6,989 bases of DNA, taken from the NCBI GenBank assembly GCA_036558265.1, contig DATBFY010000244.1:1-6989 (forward strand), in the 5' to 3' direction. Source of the DNA: RYN-433 sp036558265 (GTDB taxonomy: Bacteria; Planctomycetota; Phycisphaerae; Tepidisphaerales; Tepidisphaeraceae). This document shows positions 1-5,309 of this stretch, in pieces (within the stretch, counting starts at the first letter, position 1; every line of letters starts with the position of its first letter). Made by a program: the position numbers and the translations under genes. Under the pieces are notes generated by a model. That model did no database searches, had not been told where the DNA came from, and saw only the letters and a list, made by a program, of their open reading frames with translations.

Positions 1-384
1 GAGGAGGATCGGGACGCAGTCGGCGTACTTCACCGAGATCACGCGATCCGGGTCATCGGTGACGAGTGCGTCGGCGGGGATGCCGTTCTCGAAGACGGCG
101 CCCGCGCGGGCCTCGCAGACGTCGCCGCCGTGGACCTGACTGGCCCAGCAGCGCGCGCGGCCGGTGCAGCCGATGGCGGTGGCGAGGCGTCGGTAGTTTT
201 CCTCGATGTTGGGCCTGGCGTCTTTGAGGTGGGAGTCGCGTGAGATGCCCAGGTTGAGGGAATCGAAGGGGGCGGGACTGACGCCGCCGGCGCGGGTGCT
301 GAAAGCGTGGGGCACGCCCAGGCGTTCGAGCAGGGGGGAGGCGTAGAAGAGGATTCCGTCCTTGGAATGCCGGCGTTCGAGCAT
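1..384 (-). CDS. pgeF: PgeF/YfiH family protein (DUF152, LACC1-like), N-terminal part, cut by window edge
   Basis: The reading frame runs from an ATG at 384-382 to base 1 without a stop, giving 128 residues; the family is usually about 240-280 residues, so roughly half is present. Visible family signatures are PLLERLGVPHAFSTRAGGVS (about residues 17-36), FDSLNLG (40-46), QVHGGDV (83-89, H85) and YADCVPILL (120-128, C123). H85 and C123 match two of the metal/catalytic residues of this family; the remaining His would lie outside the window. Known members are cytoplasmic zinc-dependent enzymes with purine nucleoside phosphorylase/deaminase activity, and bacterial PgeF has been tied to keeping L-Ala rather than L-Ser in peptidoglycan precursors. 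Older annotations call it polyphenol oxidase or laccase. No Shine-Dalgarno sequence precedes the ATG. It follows the DUF1549/DUF1553 gene on the same strand after 149 bp and is probably transcribed separately. The family call is firm; the cellular role is inferred. Confidence 0.9.
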   Translation of the reverse strand, partial: MLERRHSKDGILFYASPLLERLGVPHAFSTRAGGVSPAPFDSLNLGISRDSHLKDARPNIEENYRRLATAIGCTGRARCWASQVHGGDVCEARAGAVFENGIPADALVTDDPDRVISVKYADCVPILL

Positions 385-391
385 GGGTGGG

Positions 392-397
392 AGTTTA
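392..397 (-). promoter_or_regulatory. Possible -10 element before pgeF
   Basis: On the minus strand TAAACT (4 of 6 matches to TATAAT) ends 7 nt before the pgeF ATG, in a GC-rich, C-tract surrounding with no Shine-Dalgarno sequence. I found no convincing -35 hexamer 16-18 nt upstream. The placement fits a leaderless or near-leaderless transcript, but a single weak hexamer is thin evidence. Confidence 0.25.
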
Positions 398-438
398 GGG
401 GGCGGGGGATTGGATGCTACCGCGCGCGTCCGAATTTG

Positions 439-476
439 CCGCGAAGACGCGATGAAGCGAAGGGGGGCGCGAAGGG
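439..476. repeat. Degenerate CGCGAAG-type intergenic repeat
   Basis: The plus strand reads as spaced copies of a GCGAAG-like unit: CCGCGAAGACGCG, then ATGAAGCGAAGG, then GGCGCGAAGGGG. It resembles the 'CGAAGACGCGAAGG' type of short repeat seen between genes in many bacterial genomes. It lies in the 149-bp gap between the two minus-strand genes and has no coding potential that I can support. Function unknown. Confidence 0.4.
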
Positions 477-486
477 GATGAAGACG

Positions 487-515
487 AGGATGGAGGATTG
501 AGGATGGAAGATGGA
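487..515. repeat. Short degenerate GGATGRA repeat
   Basis: The plus strand has closely spaced copies of a GGATGGA/GGATTGA/GGATGGAA unit, a purine-rich run just beyond the stop codon of the DUF1549/DUF1553 gene (534-536). A similar run lies at 5248-5286 between gatC and gatA. No hairpin followed by a T-run (in minus-strand reading) is visible, so I do not call it a terminator. Confidence 0.45.
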
Positions 516-533
516 CAGGGGCACGCACGCACC

Positions 534-3152
534 TCAATCGACGTAGAGGAACTCATTGACGTTGAGGAGGGCGCGGCAGAGCTCGGGGAGGGAGCGGGAT
601 TTGAGAAGCGCGAGGCAGGCGCGCGCTTCGTCGGGGTCGGGGTCGCGCTGGAAGGCGAGGGCGAAGGCGGTCTTGACCTGGGCGAGGGGATCGGGGGTCT
701 GCTGCTCGACGCGCTGGGCGAAGGCTTTGGCGGCCTGGATGGCGAGCGGGCCGTTCATCAGGGAGAGGGCCTGGGGCGCGACGGTGGACTGGTTGCGGCG
801 GGGGCAGGAGGTCGAGTTTTCGGGCAGATCGAAGGTTTCCATGAACGGGATGCGGACGGTGCGCTTCTGGACGAGGTAGACGCCGCGGCAATTGCGCTGG
901 GCGGGCGGCGAAGGGTACCAGCCCTTGGTCTTCTCGGCGTTGTCGTCGAGGAGGGCGGGGTTGGCGGTCAGGACATCGGCGGGCAACTCGGGCCACACGG
1001 GCGGGCCGCCGCCGTCGCGCTCGCGGAGAAGGCCGGACACGGCCAGGAGCGAGTCGCGCAATTGTTCGGCGGAGAGGCGGTGGAGCGGGTAATGCCACAG
1101 GAGCTCATCCTCGGCGTCGAGTTTCATCGGGTCGGTGGTGGCGGCAGTCTGGGCCGATCCAACCCCGGATGATTGGCGGTAGGTGGCGCTGGTGACGATC
1201 AGGCGATGGAGTTTCTTGAGCGACCAGCCGTCGCGGATGGTCTCGGACGCGAGCCAGTCGAGAAGCTCGGGGTGGGTCGGGCGTGCGCCGGCGAGGCCGA
1301 AGTCATTGGGCGTGGAGACGAGGCCGCGGCCGAAGTGACCCTGCCAGATGCGGTTGACCAGGACGCGCGCGGTGAGGGGGTTTTCGGGTGAGACGATCCA
1401 GTTGGCGAGGGCGAGGCGCCGGCCGGTGGTCTTCGGGTTGGTCGGCTTGCGGATGGCGGCGGGGTTGGGGTCGAGGATGGAGATGAAGCCGGGTTGGACG
1501 GGTTGGCGTTCCTGGCGATAGTCGCCCTGGAAGAGGATTTTCGTGACCGGCGGCTTGCCGTCGGCGTTGTCGGTCATGAGCAGGGCGTGGGTGAAGGAGC
1601 GCTTCTGCTTCTTGAGGTCTTCGATCTGCTTGCCGAGCTCTTTGTGCCTGGCCTTCGCGTCGGGCGCGAGGGCGGCGAGGGCGTCCTTTTCATCCGGGTC
1701 GATCTTCTTCTTGATGCGATCGAACTTGCCCTTGAGATCGCCCGTGCGCTTGTCTTGCGGGAGGTTGAGCAATTCCTGTTCTTCGTGTGAGAGTTTGGCG
1801 ATGCGCTCTTTGCGAAGGCGTTCTTTCGCGTCGTTCAAGAGCGCGTCGCGCTGCTGCTGGAGGGGCTTGACCTGGGCATCGATCGCGTCGTTGTGCTTAC
1901 GGACGGATTCCTGTTCGGACGCGAGATCGATCGACACGTCGTCGGCGAACTTCACGGGTTCGAAGAACGCGCGCATGCGGTAGTAGTCGGCCTGGGCGAG
2001 CGGGTCGTACTTGTGGTCGTGGCAGCGGCAGCAGGCCATGGTCAGGCCGAGGAAGGCGCTGCCGGTCGTATCGACCAGGTCCGTCATCAGCTCGGCGCGG
2101 CTGCGGGCCTGCTCGCCGAAGAGCGGGGCGGAGTTGTCGTGCGGGCCCAGTCGCAGATAGCCGGTGGCGATGAGGCGATCCTGCTCGGCGGGTGTGCGCG
2201 GCGGGCCGTCGAGGAGCTCGTCGCCGGCAAGCTGCTCGCGGACGAACTGGTCGAACGGCTTGTCGGCGTTGAGAGATCGGATGACGTAGTCGCGGAAGCG
2301 CCAGGCATCTTTGCGGAACTCGTCCCAGTCGAAGCCGTTGCTGTCGCTGTAGCGGATGACATCGAGCCACTGGCGGGCCCAGTGCTCGCCATAGCGCGGG
2401 GAGTTGAGGAGGCGATCGACCAGGCGATCGTAGGCGTCGGGCGAGGTGTCGGACAGGAAGGCGTCAAGTTCCTGGGGCGTGGGTGGAAGGCCGATGAGAT
2501 CGAACGAGAGGCGGCGGATCAGGGTGCGTTTGTCGGCTGGGCCCGCGTGCTGAAGCCCGCTCGCCTGGAGGCGGGCGAGGATGAAATTGTCGATGGGATT
2601 GCGCGCCCAGCCGCGCGTCTGCACGGCGGGCGGTTCGGTGCGTTGGATGGGTTTGACGGACCAGAGGTCGAGGCGCTGGCCGCCGAAGATTTTGACGATG
2701 GGGTTTCGCGGGTCGGACCAGGCGTTGCCGATGTGCTGAACCGGGGCGGGGGTGGATTGCGTGGTCGCCGCCGCGATTTGTGTTTCGGGCCAGGGGGCGC
2801 CGTCGCGGATCCAGCGTTCGAGGACGGCGATGTCCTTGGCGGTGAGCTTTTCCTTGGGGGGCATCTCCTTGAGGTCCTGGCGGGCGTGGGTGACGGCCTG
2901 GAGGATGAGGCTGTCGGCGGGTTTTCCCGGGACGACGCCGGGGCCGCTGTCGCCGCCCTTGAGGGTGGCGGCGCGGGAGTCGAGGCGGAGGGAGCCCTTT
3001 TGCTTATCGGGGCCGTGGCAACTGACGCAGCGGGAGTCGAGGAGGGGTTTGACCTTGTCGAGGAAGTGGCGGTCGGCTGGCGAAGGGTCGGCCCTGGCGG
3101 GCAAGGTCAGCAGGAGGAGGAGGGCGCAGAGGGCGATCCGGGTGGCGGTCAC
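534..3152 (-). CDS. Secreted PSCyt1-DUF1549(PSCyt2)-DUF1553(PSD1) protein with two CxxCH motifs
   Basis: This 872-residue protein opens with a signal peptide (hydrophobic LCALLLLLTLPARA at about 8-21). The planctomycete cytochrome C domain PSCyt1 follows at about 28-122, with CVSCH at 42-46 as a covalent haem-c site and a possible Met ligand in KEMPPKEKL. DUF1549/PSCyt2 spans about 155-400, with NPIDNFILARL, LIRRLSFDLIGLPPTP, YGEHWARQWLD and a second CxxCH inside CCRCHDHKYDP (374-383). A charged, coiled-coil-like stretch fills about 415-520. DUF1553/PSD1 covers about 578-870, with LANWIVSPENPLTARVLVNR, FGRGLVSTPNDFG, THPELLDWLA and FMETFDLPENS. The start is GTG at 3152-3150; an in-frame TAA lies 33 nt upstream and no ATG intervenes. 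The family is abundant in Planctomycetota, usually beside DUF1501 proteins, and its function is unestablished. An extracytoplasmic haem protein is an inference from the signal peptide and motifs. The DUF1501 partner is divergently transcribed here. The gene appears intact. Confidence 0.95.
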   Translation of the reverse strand: MTATRIALCALLLLLTLPARADPSPADRHFLDKVKPLLDSRCVSCHGPDKQKGSLRLDSRAATLKGGDSGPGVVPGKPADSLILQAVTHARQDLKEMPPKEKLTAKDIAVLERWIRDGAPWPETQIAAATTQSTPAPVQHIGNAWSDPRNPIVKIFGGQRLDLWSVKPIQRTEPPAVQTRGWARNPIDNFILARLQASGLQHAGPADKRTLIRRLSFDLIGLPPTPQELDAFLSDTSPDAYDRLVDRLLNSPRYGEHWARQWLDVIRYSDSNGFDWDEFRKDAWRFRDYVIRSLNADKPFDQFVREQLAGDELLDGPPRTPAEQDRLIATGYLRLGPHDNSAPLFGEQARSRAELMTDLVDTTGSAFLGLTMACCRCHDHKYDPLAQADYYRMRAFFEPVKFADDVSIDLASEQESVRKHNDAIDAQVKPLQQQRDALLNDAKERLRKERIAKLSHEEQELLNLPQDKRTGDLKGKFDRIKKKIDPDEKDALAALAPDAKARHKELGKQIEDLKKQKRSFTHALLMTDNADGKPPVTKILFQGDYRQERQPVQPGFISILDPNPAAIRKPTNPKTTGRRLALANWIVSPENPLTARVLVNRIWQGHFGRGLVSTPNDFGLAGARPTHPELLDWLASETIRDGWSLKKLHRLIVTSATYRQSSGVGSAQTAATTDPMKLDAEDELLWHYPLHRLSAEQLRDSLLAVSGLLRERDGGGPPVWPELPADVLTANPALLDDNAEKTKGWYPSPPAQRNCRGVYLVQKRTVRIPFMETFDLPENSTSCPRRNQSTVAPQALSLMNGPLAIQAAKAFAQRVEQQTPDPLAQVKTAFALAFQRDPDPDEARACLALLKSRSLPELCRALLNVNEFLYVD

Positions 3153-3158
3153 AGTGTT

Positions 3159-3186
3159 ATTATGCTTCGGGGAGCGCGTTCGTTAA
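3159..3186 (-). promoter_or_regulatory. Predicted promoter of the DUF1549/DUF1553 gene
   Basis: Read on the minus strand, TTAACG (3186-3181, 4 of 6 to TTGACA) is followed after 16 nt by CATAAT (3164-3159, 5 of 6 to TATAAT). CATAAT ends 6 nt before the GTG start codon at 3152. Transcription would therefore start at or next to the start codon, giving a leaderless mRNA, which agrees with the lack of a Shine-Dalgarno sequence. This is a prediction from sequence only. Confidence 0.5.
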
Positions 3187-3210
3187 AGGATTTACTGGAC
3201 GGGCTGCCAT

Positions 3211-3308
3211 CGTCATCCTGAAGGAGTTTCAAACGACTGAAGGATCTGGCCCCGAATGGACGATTGCGGCCCCTCGCGGCCAGATCCTTCGCTGCGCTCA
3301 GGATGACG
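3211..3308. repeat. Imperfect inverted repeat, intergenic hairpin element
   Basis: The left arm (3211-3251) starts CGTCATCCTGA and ends GAAGGATCTGGCC. The right arm (3278-3308), reverse-complemented, starts with the same 11 bases and ends with the same 13. The arm centres differ: 17 nt on the left and 7 nt on the right, which would form an asymmetric internal loop. A 26-nt segment (3252-3277) separates the arms. The right arm belongs to a CCTGAGCG-CAGCGAAGGATC type of sequence that I recognise from intergenic DNA of many bacteria; its conceptual translation gives the familiar spurious peptide HPERSEGS, which appears here on the minus strand. It lies wholly between the two predicted divergent promoters. 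Whether it is mobile, structural or regulatory is unknown. Confidence 0.75.
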
Positions 3309-3370
3309 GCTGGATGCCGTCGGTGGCAGAAGAATGTCTGAAAATCGATGGCGACCCGCGCGAATCAGGG

Positions 3371-3398
3371 TTGTGGCGGGTCGTTCGCGTGCGATAAT
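3371..3398 (+). promoter_or_regulatory. Predicted promoter of the DUF1501 gene
   Basis: TTGTGG (3371-3376, 3 of 6 to TTGACA) is followed after 16 nt by GATAAT (3393-3398, 5 of 6 to TATAAT). GATAAT ends 7 nt before the GTG at 3406, which is the start I prefer for the DUF1501 gene. The arrangement mirrors that before the divergent neighbour and again suggests a leaderless transcript. If the in-frame ATG at 3334 is the true start, this element would lie inside the coding region and the call would be wrong. Confidence 0.45.
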
Positions 3399-3405
3399 CC
3401 GCAAT

Positions 3406-4869
3406 GTGATTTCTCCCGCGAACTATTCGACCCGCCGGGATTTCCTGATTCGAAGCGGCGCCGGTTTTGGCGCGCTGGCGCTGGGGGCGCTGATGCGATC
3501 GGAGGCGCGCGCGGGGGTGGGGCACAAGGGGTTGGCGATCGACCCGCTCAACCCGTTCGCGCCGCGGGCGGCGCATTTCGCGCCGCGCGCCAAGTCCGTG
3601 ATCTTCCTGTTCATGGTGGGCGGGCCGTCACAGGTGGACACGTTCGACTACAAGCCGGAGCTGCAGAAGCTCGCGGGCAAGCCTGTGCCCGAGTCACTTC
3701 GCAAGGCGGCGCAGCAGACGCGGTTCGCGAACGTCTTTCAGGGGTGCAAGGAGGAGCTGCTGGCCAGCCCGTTCTCATTCAAGCAGTATGGGCAGAGCGG
3801 GGCGTGGGTGAGCGAACTGTTTCCGAACGTGGCGCGGCACGTGGATGATCTGTGCTTCATCCGGTCCATCCAGTCGGACAGCAATAATCATGGGCCGTCG
3901 AGTTACCAGATGCACACGGGGGACGTGCGGCCGGGCAAGGCAAGCCTGGGGTCATGGGTGACGTATGGGCTTGGGACCGAGAACCAGGACTTGCCGGGAT
4001 ACGTGCTGCTGTTTGAGGCGGGGCCACTGGGCGGGGCGGCGAATTATTCGAACGGATTTCTGCCGGCGGCGTTTCAGCCGACGCGGTTGCGCGACCAGGG
4101 GACGGCGGTGCTGGACCTGTTGCCGCCGGACGAGTTTGCAGCCGGGCAGCGGGCGTCGCTGGACCTGATCCGGCAGCTCAACCTGCATCATCGCGAGAAG
4201 CGCCAGGGGTACGCGGAGCTGGATGCGCGGATCGCGTCGTATGAGCTGGCGTACCGGATGCAGTCGGCGGCGATGGAGGTGGGGAGCCTGGAATCGGAGC
4301 CGAAGCACCTTCGGCAGAGTTATGGCTTGGAGCATCCGGACAAGCGGACGGTGGCGTTTGCGCGTAAGTGCCTTATGGCGCGGCGGCTGGTGGAGCGGGG
4401 GGTGCGGTTCGTGCAGCTTTACGACATGCCGGACAAGGACGGGTGGGACGCGCACGAGAAGGTCATCGGCAACCACCCGCCGCGGGCGCGGTGGACGGAT
4501 CAGCCGATCGCGGCGCTCCTGGGAGATCTGAAACAGCGCGGGTTGCTGGATTCGACGCTGGTGGTCTGGGCGAGCGAGTTCGGGCGCACGCCGATGATGC
4601 AGGGGGATCGGGGGCGGCAGCACAACGCGGCGGGGTTCACGGTGTGGATGGCGGGCGGCGGGGTGAGCCCGGGCATATCGATCGGCGCGACCGACGAGAT
4701 CGGGCTGATGGCGGTCGATCAGCCGCACCCGTTCCGCGATCTGCACGCGACGATCCTGACGGCGCTGGGGATTCGGTACGAGGACCTGGGGTTCGAGGTG
4801 AACGGGCGGATGGAACGGTTGACGGGGGTTGCGGGGAGCGCGCAGCCGATCCCGGGGGTATTGGCGTAG
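3406..4869 (+). CDS. Tat-exported DUF1501 protein (alkaline phosphatase/sulfatase-like fold)
   Basis: From GTG 3406 the product is 487 residues. A Tat signal lies at the N terminus: STRRDFL (8-14, twin Arg 10-11), then GAGFGALALGALM and ARA. DUF1501 hallmarks follow: FMVGGPSQVDTFD (about 69-81), SNNHGPSSYQMHTG (159-172), GWDAHEK (346-352), ASEFGRTP (389-396), GRQHNAAGFTVWMAGGG (403-419) and HPFRDLHATILTALG (441-455). The conserved Asp, His and Glu resemble the metal sites of the alkaline phosphatase superfamily, so a metal-dependent hydrolase is plausible, but no substrate is known for these planctomycete proteins. An in-frame ATG at 3334 would add 24 residues, and a GTG at 3373 would add 11. 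I prefer 3406 because it puts the twin Arg near the N terminus and sits 7 nt after a -10-like GATAAT. Its usual partner type is the divergent neighbour, so joint action outside the cytoplasm is inferred. The gene is complete. Confidence 0.93.
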   Translation: MISPANYSTRRDFLIRSGAGFGALALGALMRSEARAGVGHKGLAIDPLNPFAPRAAHFAPRAKSVIFLFMVGGPSQVDTFDYKPELQKLAGKPVPESLRKAAQQTRFANVFQGCKEELLASPFSFKQYGQSGAWVSELFPNVARHVDDLCFIRSIQSDSNNHGPSSYQMHTGDVRPGKASLGSWVTYGLGTENQDLPGYVLLFEAGPLGGAANYSNGFLPAAFQPTRLRDQGTAVLDLLPPDEFAAGQRASLDLIRQLNLHHREKRQGYAELDARIASYELAYRMQSAAMEVGSLESEPKHLRQSYGLEHPDKRTVAFARKCLMARRLVERGVRFVQLYDMPDKDGWDAHEKVIGNHPPRARWTDQPIAALLGDLKQRGLLDSTLVVWASEFGRTPMMQGDRGRQHNAAGFTVWMAGGGVSPGISIGATDEIGLMAVDQPHPFRDLHATILTALGIRYEDLGFEVNGRMERLTGVAGSAQPIPGVLA

Positions 4870-4873
4870 CGCC

Positions 4874-4901
4874 TTGTGTTTCGAGCGCCAATGCCTACCT
4901 T
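4874..4901 (+). promoter_or_regulatory. Possible promoter before gatC
   Basis: TTGTGT (4874-4879) and TACCTT (4896-4901) are 16 nt apart and TACCTT ends 10 nt before the gatC ATG at 4912. Both hexamers are weak (3 of 6 each), but spacing and placement repeat the pattern upstream of the two divergent genes. A 6-bp inverted repeat, AGCGCC (4884-4889) and GGCGCT (4906-4911), brackets the -10-like hexamer. It could be an operator or chance. Confidence 0.25.
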
Positions 4902-4911
4902 CTGCGGCGCT

Positions 4912-5241
4912 ATGGCGGACGATGTTGAAGATAAGAAGCTGAGCCTCGCCAACGTGCGGCACGTCGCGAAGCTGGCGCGGCTGGCGCTGGACGAGGAGAA
5001 GCTGCGCCGGTTTGTGCCGCAGCTCGAATCGATCCTCGAATATGTCGCGAAGATCGACCAGGTGGACGTGAGCGGGGTCGAGCCGATGGCTCATGCCTTG
5101 CCGCTGGCGAACGTGCTGCGGGAGGACGTGGTCGAGCCGTCGTTGCCGATCGGGCAGGTGCTGCAGAACGCGCCGGAGACGGACGGCAGGTTTTTCAAGG
5201 TGCCCAAGGTGATCGGGGGGGATGAGGATTCGGCGGGATAG
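4912..5241 (+). CDS. gatC: Asp-tRNA(Asn)/Glu-tRNA(Gln) amidotransferase subunit C
   Basis: The product is 109 residues, slightly longer than the usual 95-100. Family features are LANVRHVAKLARLALDEEKL near the N terminus, the FVPQLESILEYVAKIDQVDVSGVEP helix-turn region, and the C-terminal segment with LREDVVEPSLP, VLQNAPETDGRFFKVPKVI. GatC is the small cytoplasmic subunit that wraps around GatA and stabilises the GatCAB complex, which amidates mischarged Glu-tRNA(Gln) and Asp-tRNA(Asn). In-frame alternatives GTG 4876 and ATG 4891 exist. I chose ATG 4912 because the conserved region starts soon after it and the longer N termini are not family-like. The gene begins 42 bp after the DUF1501 stop and is followed by gatA after 68 bp, a standard gatC-gatA order. 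Confidence 0.95.
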   Translation: MADDVEDKKLSLANVRHVAKLARLALDEEKLRRFVPQLESILEYVAKIDQVDVSGVEPMAHALPLANVLREDVVEPSLPIGQVLQNAPETDGRFFKVPKVIGGDEDSAG

Positions 5242-5247
5242 GAATCG

Positions 5248-5286
5248 AAGGATGAAGGGGGAAGGATGACGGATGAAACGGATGGA
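5248..5286. repeat. GGATGA repeat between gatC and gatA
   Basis: Copies of GGATGA or GGATGG begin at 5250, 5264, 5271 and 5280, separated by short purine-rich spacers. The run lies immediately after the gatC stop and resembles the one at 487-515 near the other end of the window. The gap also holds a short G-run (GGGGG) just before the gatA ATG that could act as a weak ribosome binding site. I see no terminator here, so gatC and gatA are probably cotranscribed. Confidence 0.5.
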
Positions 5287-5309
5287 GCTTTGGCGTTCGC
5301 GGGGGTCAC

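Noticed and set aside
385..533. CRISPR or tandem-repeat array in the gap before pgeF
   Set aside because: The units are short, degenerate and irregularly spaced, with no constant-length spacers.
498..1172. Plus-strand open frame of 224 codons near the 3' end of the DUF1549/DUF1553 gene
   Set aside because: Antisense to the conserved PSD1 C terminus, with a Gly/Glu/Val-rich translation typical of a shadow frame.
1893..3221. Plus-strand open frame of 442 codons opposite the DUF1549/DUF1553 gene
   Set aside because: It is antisense to a gene with clear domains and motifs. Its translation is Gly/Ala/Val/Glu-rich, low in complexity and matches no family. Long antisense frames are expected in GC-rich DNA where stops are rare.
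3213..3404. Minus-strand small open frame of 63 codons with the peptide HPERSEGS
   Set aside because: The peptide is the well-known spurious translation of a widespread intergenic repeat; the frame is explained by the inverted repeat at 3211-3308.
3334..3405. N-terminal extension of the DUF1501 protein from ATG 3334
   Set aside because: It would move the twin-arginine signal to residues 34-35 and place the -10-like GATAAT inside the gene. Without protein data it cannot be excluded, but the GTG at 3406 gives a more typical Tat signal peptide.
4863..4911. Possible hairpins around the DUF1501 stop and before gatC as a terminator
   Set aside because: GGCG-TAG-CGCC is only 4 bp, and AGCGCC/GGCGCT has a 16-nt loop; neither is followed by a T-run.
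3952..5094. Minus-strand open frame of 380 codons opposite the DUF1501 gene and gatC
   Set aside because: It spans two real genes on the opposite strand, and its Arg/His/Pro/Gln-rich translation is typical of the reverse of GC-rich coding sequence.
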